The translations under genes and the position numbers were made by a program. A stretch of 64,000 bases of DNA from Myxococcus stipitatus (lineage in GTDB: Bacteria; Myxococcota; Myxococcia; Myxococcales; Myxococcaceae): positions 248,001-312,000 of the forward strand of contig NZ_JAKCFI010000008.1 in assembly GCF_021412625.1 (NCBI RefSeq). Reading direction: 5' to 3'. The number at the start of each line of letters is the position of its first letter. Within the stretch, counting starts at the first letter, position 1. Under the pieces are notes generated by a model. That model had not been told where the DNA came from. It saw only the letters and a list, made by a program, of their open reading frames with translations, and did not search any database. Of this stretch, positions 33,248 to 42,145 are shown one piece after another.

Positions 33248-35794
33248 TCAGCGCACGCCAGGCAGCCGCGCCCGCAGCTCGCCCTCGTTGCAGAAGACGC
33301 CGACCTCGCCGTTCTCCACCAGGAACTCCGCCGACGGAGCGAAGCTGGACACCACGCGCTCGGTCCCCTTGGGCAGGTCTCCCAGGAGCCCCCGGAAGCG
33401 CAGCCGCTTCACGACGTAGCAGCGGGTCCAGTTGATGGAGTCGGTGTTGCGGATGAGCAGGTTGCCGCCGCGGATGTTGCGCAGCCCCGTGGCCACGCTG
33501 ATGGTTCCCTGCAGGGGGCGCTTGGCGGGCTTCGGGTCGGCCTTCGGCGGCTCGGCCCCACCCTCCTCCTCCCCCTGCGCGCGCGCCTTGGCGAGGACGG
33601 AGGCCGGCACGACGGCGAAGAGGTCGCCCTCCGCGGACAGGGCGTCCTGGTCCAACATCACCTTCGCCACCTCCAGGGAACGGAGCGCCTTGCGGATTCC
33701 CTTCGCGCCGCCCGCGGGCAGCACCTTGGCCGACCCCAGCACCGGGCGCTGACCGCCACGTCCCGGAGGCCCCACCACCTGGAGCTCCATGCCCTCCTCC
33801 AGGTGCGTGGCGTACGGGCCCCTCACGGCGACGAAGGTGCCCTCATCCAGCACGGACAGGACCTCGGCGGGGGTGACGTACTTCACGCTCGCCACCGCGG
33901 GGGGCTTGGGGGTGGGAGGCCGGGAGGCCGGCTTCGGCGGCGCGGGGCGCTTGCTCGTCGCCGGCGCCTTCTCCGCCACCGGGGCCGGCTCGCTCGCGGG
34001 AGCGGGCGACTGCGCGGCGGGCGCCGCCGGCTCGGTCGGCTGGGGCGCCTCGGCCACCGCGGAGGGGGCCTTGCCCGGGGCCGCGCTGGGAGGAGGCGTG
34101 GACGGCTGTCCGGCCGGGGCCGGCGACGTCCCGGCGGGCGCGGGCACAGGCGCGGTCGCGACGGGAGCGGAGGCTCCACGCCGCATGAAGTAGGCGGTCC
34201 CCGCCGCGGTACCCGCCATCAACAACAGGACACAGAGCGCCACGAGCGCGGTCCGGGAGCGCGGCGCCTCCTCCGCGCGGGGCGGAGACGCGACGGGGGC
34301 CTCGGTGGCGGCCGACCGCGCCGCGCCAGTCCCAGGGGCCGAGACGTCCATGCCCACCGGGGCGAGTCCCCCGGAGGGGGGCCTGCCCGAGGCGGCCTCG
34401 CCCTGGCGCATCATCGTCGGCTCGAAGCCCCCGGCCGCGAGCGCCTCGTCCGCCATCCGCGCGGGAGCGATACCGCCGGAGCGCGGCTTGCCCGGGGCCG
34501 CCTCGCCCTGGCGCATCATCGTCGGCTCGAGGCCCCCGGCGCCCTCCGACGGGGCCATGCCTCCGGAGCGCGGCTTGCCCGGGGCCGCCTCGCCCTGACG
34601 CATCATCGTCGGCTCGAAGCCCCCGGCGACCTCCGGCGGGGCCATGCCTCCGGAGCGGGGTTTGCCCGGGGCCGCCTCGCTCCCCTGGCGCATCAGGGTC
34701 GCGTCGGCGCCGGGAGCCTCCGCGGAGGGTCCCTGCGGCCCGGTCCCGAACATGCCCGTGCCCGTTCCCGCGCCAGGCTGGACGTAGGGCGTGGGCGTGC
34801 GGCGGTGGCTGGTGGAGGACGTCACCTTGGAGATGAGCTGGCGCTGCGCCGCGAAGGCCTCCGGGCACAGCGAGCGGACGAACTGGCCCACCTCCTCGGC
34901 GCCCACCGCCGCGCCCGAGCGCACCAGCTCGCTGTTGAGCGCCCGCGCCAGCTCGTCCGCGCGCGAGTAGCGCTCATCCGGCCTGGCGGCGAGCGCCTTG
35001 CGGATGACGGCGTCCAGCGCGACGTCCACGTCCGGCCGCAGCGTGCACAGCGACGGCACCGACGGCGACGACATGGCCGCCATCATCTCCCCCACCGTCC
35101 CGTGGGGGATGAGCGAACGGCCGGCCAGCATCTCCCACACCACCACCCCGCACGAATAGATGTCGCTGCGGTGGTCCAGCGGCTCGGCCCGCACCTGCTC
35201 CGGGGACATGTAGCCCAGCTTCCCCATCACCGTGGACGGCAGGGTGTACTTGCTGCGCGCGGCGGACTTGGCGAGGCCGAAGTCGATGACCTTCACCTCG
35301 CCCTCGTAGGACACCATGGCGTTGTGGGGCGACACGTCGCGGTGGACGATGCCCAGCGGCGTGCCGTCCGGCCCCGTCTTGCGGTGCGCGTACCCCAGGC
35401 CCTCCGCCATGCGCTGGCCCAGGAACAGCGCCACGGGCACCGGCACCGACACGTTCTGCGCGCGCGACTGCTCGAGCAGGTACGCCAGGTCCACGCCGGC
35501 CACGTACTCCAGCGCCATGTAGTACGTCCCCTCGGCCTCCCCCATGTCGTACACCTGGGCGATGGACGAGTGGACCAGGTGCACCAGCACCTTGGCCTCG
35601 TGGTGGAAGCGGTCGAGGAACTGCCGGTCCTTCAGCAACGCCGGGAGGATGGTCTTGACGATGCACGGCTTCTCGAAGCCGGCCGCGCCGCTGATCTTCG
35701 CCAGGAAGACCTCCCCCATGCCCCCCTGGCCCAGGGGGTGGACGAGCTCGTAGCGCCCGAGGAAGCGGGTGGTCTCTGTAGGTGCGGTGCTCAT
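33248..35794 (-). CDS. Hanks-type Ser/Thr protein kinase with repeat-bearing linker
   Basis: An 848-residue membrane kinase of the kind abundant in myxobacteria. The kinase domain (residues ~14-285) has GQGGMGEV, K47, VHRDVSPHNAM (D153, N158) and DFGLAK (D171); the activation loop ends in MSPEQVRAEP. A linker holds four copies of a 29-residue unit (FEPTMMRQGEAAPGKPRSGG) at about 360-470. A membrane helix (TALVALCVLLLMAGTAAGTAYF, ~517-538) and a Pro/Ala-rich stretch lead to an outer domain ending with a CNEGELRARL segment. It probably senses an envelope cue and phosphorylates cytoplasmic targets. GGAG precedes the ATG by ten bases. Confidence 0.9.
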   Translation of the reverse strand: MSTAPTETTRFLGRYELVHPLGQGGMGEVFLAKISGAAGFEKPCIVKTILPALLKDRQFLDRFHHEAKVLVHLVHSSIAQVYDMGEAEGTYYMALEYVAGVDLAYLLEQSRAQNVSVPVPVALFLGQRMAEGLGYAHRKTGPDGTPLGIVHRDVSPHNAMVSYEGEVKVIDFGLAKSAARSKYTLPSTVMGKLGYMSPEQVRAEPLDHRSDIYSCGVVVWEMLAGRSLIPHGTVGEMMAAMSSPSVPSLCTLRPDVDVALDAVIRKALAARPDERYSRADELARALNSELVRSGAAVGAEEVGQFVRSLCPEAFAAQRQLISKVTSSTSHRRTPTPYVQPGAGTGTGMFGTGPQGPSAEAPGADATLMRQGSEAAPGKPRSGGMAPPEVAGGFEPTMMRQGEAAPGKPRSGGMAPSEGAGGLEPTMMRQGEAAPGKPRSGGIAPARMADEALAAGGFEPTMMRQGEAASGRPPSGGLAPVGMDVSAPGTGAARSAATEAPVASPPRAEEAPRSRTALVALCVLLLMAGTAAGTAYFMRRGASAPVATAPVPAPAGTSPAPAGQPSTPPPSAAPGKAPSAVAEAPQPTEPAAPAAQSPAPASEPAPVAEKAPATSKRPAPPKPASRPPTPKPPAVASVKYVTPAEVLSVLDEGTFVAVRGPYATHLEEGMELQVVGPPGRGGQRPVLGSAKVLPAGGAKGIRKALRSLEVAKVMLDQDALSAEGDLFAVVPASVLAKARAQGEEEGGAEPPKADPKPAKRPLQGTISVATGLRNIRGGNLLIRNTDSINWTRCYVVKRLRFRGLLGDLPKGTERVVSSFAPSAEFLVENGEVGVFCNEGELRARLPGVR
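34392..34700 (-). repeat. Tandem 87-bp coding repeat in the Ser/Thr kinase gene
   Basis: Copies of GCCGCCTCGCCCTGGCGC-like sequence begin at 34392, 34497, 34584 and 34671, spaced 105, 87 and 87 bases. They encode the MMRQGEAAPGKPRSGG units. The 105-base spacing comes from an 18-base insertion, so the frame is kept. Confidence 0.8.
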
Positions 35795-36248
35795 GGCTTC
35801 TCCGGCAGCGAAGCACCCGGACACACACGGAATCAAGCAGCCGGGAAGGCTCCGCCCTTCTGTCAGACACCGCACGCCCCCCCGGAAGCAAAGCCCCTCC
35901 GTCGGAAACGGGGTGTCGGGAGGGCCCGGTCCCCCAGGTCCTCGGACCCCGGGTCCCCGGCGCGTCCGCGCGCCGCGAGGGCCCGGTGTGGCGCGCGCCC
36001 ACTCCTCGCGCGGGGTGGGTGACGGGGGCTGACGGGGAGCCAGGTGGCGCCTGAGGTGGCCAGGACGCGGGGGCCAGTTTGGAACATCCGGACAACACCG
36101 GATGTGAACCCGCGTACCTCCGAGCGGCGAGCGAGCGCGGCGAGCGTTGCGGCACGCGGGGCGGATGCACTCCCTGGGGGGACACGCGGGTGCGCACCGT
36201 CGAGGCCGTCCGCGATGACGCCCTGTTCGTGACGGAAGGAAGTGGCTC
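35795..36248. other. 454-bp gap between divergent genes
   Basis: No gene is supported. It separates the Ser/Thr kinase (minus) from the S8 protease (plus) and contains the palindrome at 36084-36105. No terminator or tRNA was seen. Confidence 0.55.
36084..36105. promoter_or_regulatory. Palindrome ACATCCGG-N6-CCGGATGT
   Basis: Perfect eight-base arms (36084-36091 and 36098-36105) about the spacer ACAACA. It lies 144 bases before the S8 protease start and is a good operator candidate; the regulator is unknown. Confidence 0.55.
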
Positions 36249-37982
36249 ATGAAGCGCTGGGGACTCGTGGGGCTCGTGGCACTGGTGTCGTGCATGCCTG
36301 ACGGTCCTCCGACGCCGGAGGCGCTGGAGCACATCTGCCCGGGTGTCATCGCGGGTGGGCTGCCCGAGGCGCCCCTCGCGATGAGTGCGCCGGGCACCGA
36401 CGCGGACGACTCGCGCGAGCGCTTCATCGTCCGCTACCGGCGGGACGCGAGGATGGCGGCCTCCTCCCGCGTGCACGCGCTGGGGGGACGGGTGACGGCG
36501 ACGTTGCGCAGCGTGCCCGCGGTGGCGGCCAGGTTGTCGCCCCAGCAGCGGCTGGCGCTGTCGGCGGACCCGGCGGTGGAGGCCATCGAACCGGACGAGG
36601 AGCTGCGCGCGCTCGGCCCCGCCACGCTGCCCACCCTGTCCCTGGTGGGCACCGCGAGCCGCGGCGCCGTGCAGGGCGAGTACACGGACGGCCTGCGCCA
36701 GGTGCAGGCGAACGCGGTGTGGGACCGCGACAACGACGGGGCGCCAGACCCGGGCGCGCCCACGGGCGCGGGCGTGAAGGTGTGCGTCATCGACAGCGGC
36801 CTCGACCCGGAGCACCCGGAGCTGCGCGGCGCCATGGTGAGCGGCCTGGACCTGCTGGATGGCGACGACGACCCGAGCGATTCGGGCAACGGCCGCTGGG
36901 GCACCGGTCATGGCACCCACGTGGCGGGCATCATCGGCGCGCGTCCGGGCCTGGGTGGCCGGGGGACGCCGGTGCTCGACGAGGGTGGGGTGATGGGCGT
37001 GGCCCCGGGCTCGGAGCTGCTCATCGTCCGCGTGCTGGACCTGCAGGGGCGCACGCACATGAGCCTGGTGCTGATGGCGCTGGAGTACTGCGTGGACCAG
37101 GGGGCGAAGGTGGTCTCCCTGTCGCTGGGCGGCGGCCTGGGCACGCCCACCACCCGCGAGGCGTTCAAGGCGGCGGTCGACAAGGGCGTGCTGGTGGTGG
37201 CCGCGTCGGGCAACGACGGCGACAACGTGGTGTCGTATCCGGGGTCGGACCCGTCGGTGCTCGCGGTGGGCGCGGTGGACGCGCAGAACCGCCGCGCCTT
37301 CTTCTCCTCCGGGGGTTCGGCCCTGGCGCTGGTGGCGCCGGGCGTGGACGTGCTGTCCACCTTCCCTCGGGAGCTCGGCGCGTTCGCCTCGCTGAGGGTG
37401 GGCGACACGCTGCCCCTGACGCGCTCGCTGCTGTATGGCCCCACCGGGGCGCCCGTGGGCGCGCTGGTGGACTGCGGCACCGGCGAGACGATGGACTCGT
37501 GTCGCGAGGGCGGCACCTGCGCCGGCTTCATCGCCTATGTGCACCCCAGCCGCGCGCCCGCCGACCACGTCATGGTCAACGTGATGCGGCAGGGCGCCCG
37601 CGCGGTCGTCTTCAGCAACGACACCGTCGAGAGCGGCGTGGAGATTCTCGCCGTCCCGCAGCGGGGCCAGTGGGTGCCCGCGGTGACCCTCAACCAGCCG
37701 GGCAGCTCGGTGGTGGGACGGCAGCTGGGGGCGATGGTGCAGGTGAACGTGCGGTCCGCCGACTACGCCTATATGTCCGGCACCTCCATGGCGACGCCCT
37801 TCGTCAGCGGCGTGGCGGCGCTGCTGTTCAGCGCGGTGCCCACGGCTACGCCCGCGGACGTGAGGCACGCGCTGCTGTCCACCGCCAGGGACCTGGGACC
37901 GGCCGGCCATGACGACGGCTTCGGCCACGGGCTGGTGCAGGCGCGGGCGGCGCTCGAGGCCCTGGTCGGCGCCAGCCCGTGA
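36249..37982 (+). CDS. Subtilisin-like (S8) protease lipoprotein
   Basis: A 577-residue predicted lipoprotein (lipobox LVSC, C15) with an I9-type pro-region (about residues 55-118). The catalytic triad is D182 in CVIDSGLD, H221 in GHGTHVAG and S513 in SGTSMATP, with the oxyanion Asn in AASGNDGD. A protease-associated (PA) insert occupies roughly 380-500. It likely acts outside the cell or on the surface, degrading prey or matrix proteins. GGAAGGAAG is about six bases before the ATG. A palindrome upstream (36084-36105) may control it. Confidence 0.93.
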   Translation: MKRWGLVGLVALVSCMPDGPPTPEALEHICPGVIAGGLPEAPLAMSAPGTDADDSRERFIVRYRRDARMAASSRVHALGGRVTATLRSVPAVAARLSPQQRLALSADPAVEAIEPDEELRALGPATLPTLSLVGTASRGAVQGEYTDGLRQVQANAVWDRDNDGAPDPGAPTGAGVKVCVIDSGLDPEHPELRGAMVSGLDLLDGDDDPSDSGNGRWGTGHGTHVAGIIGARPGLGGRGTPVLDEGGVMGVAPGSELLIVRVLDLQGRTHMSLVLMALEYCVDQGAKVVSLSLGGGLGTPTTREAFKAAVDKGVLVVAASGNDGDNVVSYPGSDPSVLAVGAVDAQNRRAFFSSGGSALALVAPGVDVLSTFPRELGAFASLRVGDTLPLTRSLLYGPTGAPVGALVDCGTGETMDSCREGGTCAGFIAYVHPSRAPADHVMVNVMRQGARAVVFSNDTVESGVEILAVPQRGQWVPAVTLNQPGSSVVGRQLGAMVQVNVRSADYAYMSGTSMATPFVSGVAALLFSAVPTATPADVRHALLSTARDLGPAGHDDGFGHGLVQARAALEALVGASP

Positions 37983-38126
37983 GCCGGGGGCCCGGCCGCC
38001 CTTCCCTCCTGTTCCCCGGGGTGGGGAGGGTGAGTGGACGGGCCCGGCGGGAGTGACCCCGGGACATTGTCGCGCCATGGCGCGGACGCCACGTTGCCTT
38101 CCGGACGCTCGGGAAAGGAGCCCGGA

Positions 38127-38807
38127 ATGAAGGCATTCGTGCGTATCGCGGGGTGCGTGGCGACGCTGTGGGGGGGCGCGGCGCTGGCCCAGGACGACTA
38201 CCGGCCCAGCGCGCAGCGCGCCACCCGCCAGGACATCGAGCCCCTGACGGTGAGCCACTCGCGCGAGGAGAAGCGGGCGGACCTCGGGCTCTACGCGCAG
38301 CTGGGCGGCGGCGTGGAGGGCTACACCGGGCAGCTCAACGCGAACACGGGCGCGGGCTTCGCCTATGGCGCCGCCGTGGGCTACCGCCCCATGCCCTACC
38401 TCGCGGTGGAGCTGGGCTACCAGGGCAGCATCAACAGCCTGGACGTCCCGGGCCGCTCGGTGAACCTCGACCACGGCGTGGACCTGGTGCGCAACGGCGG
38501 CCAGGCGCTGGTGATTGGCAACTTCACGGACTCGCGGCTGCAGCCCTACGGCGTGGCGGGCATCGGCGTGGACGACTACAACATCCGTCACGACTCGGTG
38601 GGCGAGCGCTTCGGCTACCGGGACGACACCAGCGGCTACGTCCCCGCGGGCCTCGGCCTGCGCTACCAGATCGGCAAGCTCGTCACCGCCGACGCGCGCG
38701 TCAGCTACAACTTCCTGTTCGACCAGGACTTCGCGCCCACCGCGGCCACCCCGGACTGGATGGACGGCCGCTACCTCGCCACGCTCCAGCTGGGCGGCAC
38801 CTACTGA
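38127..38807 (+). CDS. Outer-membrane beta-barrel protein
   Basis: A 226-residue exported protein with signal peptide MKAFVRIAGCVATLWGGAALA. The remainder is a small OmpA/OmpW-like beta-barrel: alternating strands such as LGLYAQLGGGVEGYTG, LAVELGYQGSIN, LQPYGVAGIGVDDYN and DGRYLATLQLGGTY, with the protein ending in an aromatic residue. The role may be structural or as a small porin; it cannot be narrowed. GGAAAGGAG lies six bases before the ATG, which decides the start over more upstream codons. The gene converges on a DUF2267 gene through the hairpin at 38830-38860. Confidence 0.82.
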   Translation: MKAFVRIAGCVATLWGGAALAQDDYRPSAQRATRQDIEPLTVSHSREEKRADLGLYAQLGGGVEGYTGQLNANTGAGFAYGAAVGYRPMPYLAVELGYQGSINSLDVPGRSVNLDHGVDLVRNGGQALVIGNFTDSRLQPYGVAGIGVDDYNIRHDSVGERFGYRDDTSGYVPAGLGLRYQIGKLVTADARVSYNFLFDQDFAPTAATPDWMDGRYLATLQLGGTY

Positions 38808-38829
38808 AGACGCGGGGCCCGGGGACGGG

Positions 38830-38860
38830 CGGCGTCCGGCCGACGAGCCGCCGGACGCCG
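38830..38860. terminator. Convergent hairpin terminator
   Basis: CGGCGTCCGGC (38830-38840) and GCCGGACGCCG (38850-38860) form a perfect 11-bp stem with a nine-base loop between two convergent stop codons. There is no T run, so it may stop transcription weakly in both directions. Confidence 0.65.
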
Positions 38861-38867
38861 CGTGCCG

Positions 38868-39329
38868 TCAGAAGGGCCGGTCGATGCCCAGGCGCGCCGC
38901 GGACCAGGTGCCCTGCAACCACCTGGGCAGCTGGCCCTCGACCTTGCGCGCCTCCTGCTCCGTCACCTGCGCGCGCAGCGCGGCGAACACGCCGTGGAGC
39001 ACCAGGCGCATGTTCTCCGGCTCGGCGTTCAGGTGGTTGGCCAGCTGCAGGTAGAAGTCGTCCCGGTCCACCTTCTCCCCGCGCGCCGCGTCCTCGTGGC
39101 GCGGGCAGACGTCCATCAGGTCGCGCATGTCCTCGGGGAGCTGCTCGCGCAGCTGCCGCAGCACCCCTTCCGACAACAACCCCGACAAGCCGCAGAACAC
39201 CGCTTCAGCGGCCTTGTCCGCCTCGTAGTCGGGGAGCTGGGCGGACACCGCGTCCAGGAAGGACTTGCGGTCCGTCCCCACGCCGAGCCCCGACCACGAC
39301 TGCGTCGTCTCCTGTCTCTGCATCGCCAT
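38868..39329 (-). CDS. DUF2267-family protein
   Basis: A 153-residue cytoplasmic protein built of two helical DUF2267 units, marked by DRKSFLDAVSAQLPDYEADKAAEAVF and DRDDFYLQLANHLN, with PEDMRDLMDV typical of the family. Members are often found with stress-related genes; the molecular role is unknown. The start ATG at 39329 follows GAGGAG by eight bases. An in-frame extension to 39542 has no ribosome site and reads into spacer DNA, so it was not used. Confidence 0.8.
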   Translation of the reverse strand: MAMQRQETTQSWSGLGVGTDRKSFLDAVSAQLPDYEADKAAEAVFCGLSGLLSEGVLRQLREQLPEDMRDLMDVCPRHEDAARGEKVDRDDFYLQLANHLNAEPENMRLVLHGVFAALRAQVTEQEARKVEGQLPRWLQGTWSAARLGIDRPF

Positions 39330-39789
39330 GGCGCGTCTCCTCTTGTGCTCTCGCGCCTTCACCGTGGGGGCACGCGGCGCGTCCCGCAGCAGGCGGCGGA
39401 GCTTCGTCACGGCCGCATGCTCCGCGCTGCGTCCACCCGTGGGATTCATTCCCGGAATCGGGAAGAACGTCCGCTCGTGGGACACGCGGCGGACACGGCG
39501 CAGCGCCCCATGTCTGTCTTTGATTCGACCGATGAAGCCCACTCATCCAACAACACTCGGCGTATCACCCCGCTGGACGAGGCGTCGGGAATCGCACGAA
39601 GCGTCGTGACAGATGCTCGGAATCCAGCACTGCCCGCGAGAGAGGAATGGGTGGAATGAATACCCATCGCAATTGTACTGAGCGCGCGCCGTAGGTCGTC
39701 TGTCGGTCGACCGAGCCGCCCTGTCGTTCCTCGTGACGCGAGGAGCGACATCGAAGCTTTCACATCCCCCAAGAATCGAGGACTCTTCC
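39330..39789. other. 460-bp gap between divergent genes
   Basis: Less GC-rich than the surroundings between about 39500 and 39690. No gene is supported. It holds the palindrome and hairpin at 39703-39750 just before the lipoprotein gene. Confidence 0.55.
39703..39750 (+). promoter_or_regulatory. Palindrome plus leader hairpin before a lipoprotein gene
   Basis: TCGGTCGACCGA (39703-39714) is a perfect 12-bp palindrome. Then TGTCGTTCCTCG (39722-39733) and CGAGGAGCGACA (39739-39750) form a 12-bp stem with one G-T pair and a five-base loop, ending 39 bases before the ATG. The first looks like an operator; the second could be an RNA leader structure. Confidence 0.5.
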
Positions 39790-40197
39790 ATGTATCGCAT
39801 CGCTGTTGCCGCCCTGATTCTCGCCGCCACGGGTTGCGCCACCACGGGCTCCGGAAGCCGCGAGGGCAACGCCACCGTCGCGGGCGTCATCAAGCTGCCG
39901 CAGAGCGGTCTGTCCCAGGCGGATAGCGCCTGCGAGCAGATCAAGGTCATCGTCGCGCACCCGGGCACGCCCACGGACGCGCTCGGTCACGCCATGGTGA
40001 AGCCGAGCAGGGGTGGCCGCTGCTCGTTCACCATCTCCGGCGTCCCGAGCAACACCGACCTGCAGGTCAGCGCGGCCGTCGACGGCTCCCTGAAGTGCGA
40101 GAGCGGCGCGGCGCCGACCATCAGCCCGGAGCCGTCCACCATCAAGATGGGCAACTACTCCACGGGCACGCGCGACTTCACCGTCAGCTGCGGCTGA
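39790..40197 (+). CDS. Small lipoprotein, unknown function
   Basis: A 135-residue predicted lipoprotein with the textbook signal MYRIAVAALILAATGC (lipobox AATGC, C16). The mature part is a single beta-rich domain with EGNATVAGVIKLPQSGLSQA near the N-terminus, FTISGVPSNTDLQVSA in the middle and paired Cys, perhaps an Ig-like fold with a disulfide. No known family is recognised. The start is fixed by the signal sequence. A structured leader lies upstream (39703-39750), and small hairpins (40205-40219 and 40229-40267) follow the stop. Confidence 0.75.
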   Translation: MYRIAVAALILAATGCATTGSGSREGNATVAGVIKLPQSGLSQADSACEQIKVIVAHPGTPTDALGHAMVKPSRGGRCSFTISGVPSNTDLQVSAAVDGSLKCESGAAPTISPEPSTIKMGNYSTGTRDFTVSCG

Positions 40198-40228
40198 AGC
40201 CGAGGCCTTCACTGAAGGCGCGGTGACT

Positions 40229-40267
40229 CCGGGACCTCCGCCCATGAGGGTGAGCGGAGAGTCCCGG
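40229..40267. terminator. Convergent hairpin between lipoprotein and M24 peptidase genes
   Basis: CCGGGAC-CTCCGC and GCGGAG-AGTCCCGG pair with a one-base bulge around a 12-base loop. A second short stem, GCCTTC-act-GAAGGC (40205-40219), lies closer to the lipoprotein stop. Neither has a T run, so termination is a guess. Confidence 0.5.
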
Positions 40268-40308
40268 TCTTGCATTGGGACGGTGTCGACAGGGCGCGAG
40301 CCGTGGGC

Positions 40309-41703
40309 TCAGCGCACCAGGTGGAGGTCCGTCTGGCGCTTCCAGGCCCAGTGGACGCGGCCCTCGGCGTCGAGGACGACATCCTCCTCGAGGGCGAAGC
40401 GCACGCGCTGGTTGTTCCACTCGGGCACGGGGCTGGTCGCCTGCAGCTCGATGGAGAACCATTCATTGGGCATGATGGCGTGGTCGCCGTTGCCGGGCAC
40501 ACCCTCCTGCCGGTCCCACAGGCCGACCATGGGGCCGGCGCCGTGGCCGTGCAGGCCAATAGGGTGTGAGTAGACGGTGCCGTCGATGCCGGCGTCGCTC
40601 ATCCGCTGACGGGAGGAGCGCAGCACCTCGTTGCCGGTGCGGCCGGGGCGCAGCTCCTCGAAGACGATGTCCTGGAGGCGGTTGGACGTGGCGAGCGCGG
40701 CCTTGAGGCCCGCGGGCGCGTCCGTCTCGCCCTCGCGCAGGACGTAGCCCATGTGCTGCGTGTCCGTGTTGAGGCGCAGCGCGGTGACGCCGAAGTCACA
40801 ATGGAGCACGTCGCCGCGCTGGATGATGGGGTTCTCCCCGAGCGCCTCCTCGGTGGCGCCCTGGCGCTGCACCTCCACGGAGGGCTGGAACCAGGTGTCG
40901 AGGCCCAGGTCGGTGAGGCGCTGGCGCATCCACCACTCCACGTCCTGGACGCGGGTGACGCCGGGGGTGACGACCTGGTTGGAGAAGGCGGTGGCGATGA
41001 TGTCCCAGGCGAGCTTCGTCTGCTCCTCGTAGAAGCGGACCTCGTCGGGGACGCGCCAGGCGAGCAGGTCGACGGCGAGCCCCTCGGCGGGCTTGAAGCG
41101 CTGGGTCCACTGGGGGCCGAGCGCCTCGGACATGCCCTCGTATTCGCCGTGGGAGAGGCCGTCTGCGAAGGCGAAGGTGCGCGAGACGTCGATGGCGATG
41201 GCGCGGGGCTGGCGCTCCTCGATGACCTGCTTGAGGACCTGCCACTGGTCGGGGCCCCACAGCTCGGCCTGGCGGTTCACCCCGCCGCCGTCGACCTGGC
41301 GCTGGGAGCGGCGGGGGACGAAGACGCCGCCCTGGGAGCCGCCGCCGAGCGCGAGCCGCTCCACGCCCTGCTCCGGTCCCCGGTCGAAGAACACGTAGAT
41401 GGTGCGGCGGCGCGCGGCGAAGGTGGTGGGCGCGGAGAGCGCCTTGAAGACGGGGTCCTCGTTGTACTCGCGCATGGGGATGACCCACATGTCGACGCCG
41501 TAGCGGCGCATGAGCTGGGGGAGCGCGGTGTCCAGGCGCTCGCGCAGCCAGGCCTGTTGGCGCTCGGCCTGCTCGCGCAGGGTGCCGAAGGGGCGCGCGG
41601 GGGACTTCGAGGAGGTGGCGGCGGTCTCCGGGGTCTGCGTGGAGACGGAGGCACATGCGGTGGAGAGCATGAGCGGCGCGAGGAGGCGGAGGCGGGTTCG
41701 CAT
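40309..41703 (-). CDS. M24-family aminopeptidase-like lipoprotein
   Basis: A 464-residue predicted lipoprotein (MRTRLRLLAPLMLSTAC). The N-terminal part matches the creatinase/prolidase N domain (MRRYGVDMWVIPMREYNEDPVF), and the C-terminal half is the pita-bread M24 fold. Metal-ligand regions visible are LHCDFGV (Asp), THQHMG-like replaced by NTDTQHMGYVL, and GLHGHGAGPMVGLWD (His). It would cleave Xaa-Pro bonds of peptides in the periplasm. At least one metal ligand region departs from the usual form (DTQHMG for DxxR-type), so activity should not be assumed. It converges on the lipoprotein gene at 39790. Confidence 0.85.
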   Translation of the reverse strand: MRTRLRLLAPLMLSTACASVSTQTPETAATSSKSPARPFGTLREQAERQQAWLRERLDTALPQLMRRYGVDMWVIPMREYNEDPVFKALSAPTTFAARRRTIYVFFDRGPEQGVERLALGGGSQGGVFVPRRSQRQVDGGGVNRQAELWGPDQWQVLKQVIEERQPRAIAIDVSRTFAFADGLSHGEYEGMSEALGPQWTQRFKPAEGLAVDLLAWRVPDEVRFYEEQTKLAWDIIATAFSNQVVTPGVTRVQDVEWWMRQRLTDLGLDTWFQPSVEVQRQGATEEALGENPIIQRGDVLHCDFGVTALRLNTDTQHMGYVLREGETDAPAGLKAALATSNRLQDIVFEELRPGRTGNEVLRSSRQRMSDAGIDGTVYSHPIGLHGHGAGPMVGLWDRQEGVPGNGDHAIMPNEWFSIELQATSPVPEWNNQRVRFALEEDVVLDAEGRVHWAWKRQTDLHLVR

Positions 41704-41814
41704 GACCGGGCAGTGTGGCACGCGTCCGCCAGGTCGTCGCGGCATGGGTGCCGCTCGCGCCGCGTCATGCGCGCGGAGGCTTCGCGGGTTGCGTGGCTTT
41801 CCACGCGGGAGTGC

Positions 41815-42126
41815 TCAGGGAGTCGCGGGGGATTTCGCGCGCGGACCGAGCTTGCGAGCATCGCGGAAGGCGTCGCCCACCACCTGCATCGCGTTCTTCA
41901 GCGCGTCGACGGGCCCGACGCCCGGCACCGGCAGCAACCGCGCGTCCTGGGGCTGCTCGATGAGCAGCGGACAGTACCAGTCCCCGTTCGGATCGCCCGG
42001 AATGGGGACGGGACGTCCCACGACGACGCGCGCGAGGACCTGGGTCCCGGACTCGGTCTCGTACGACCAGACGTCCTCCGCGATGGGGTCGTCGATGGAG
42101 GTGAGCTGGGGCAATCCGGTGGACAT
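41815..42126 (-). CDS. Hypothetical protein, second gene of a pair
   Basis: A 103-residue soluble protein with no signal peptide. The central stretch ESGTQVLARVVVGRPVPIPGDPNGDWYCPLLI... has the look of a small beta-barrel-like domain followed by an amphipathic helix (VDALKNAMQVVGDAFRDARKL). No function is recognised. The ATG follows GAGGAG by about ten bases and is only 19 bases after the lipoprotein gene at 42146-42517, so the two are likely co-transcribed. Confidence 0.65.
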   Translation of the reverse strand: MSTGLPQLTSIDDPIAEDVWSYETESGTQVLARVVVGRPVPIPGDPNGDWYCPLLIEQPQDARLLPVPGVGPVDALKNAMQVVGDAFRDARKLGPRAKSPATP

Positions 42127-42145
42127 CCTCCGTCACTCCTCGCGC

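Noticed and set aside
34974-38591. A 1205-codon minus-strand open frame
   Set aside because: It is antisense to the S8 protease and out of frame with the Ser/Thr kinase; it contains no motif of its own.
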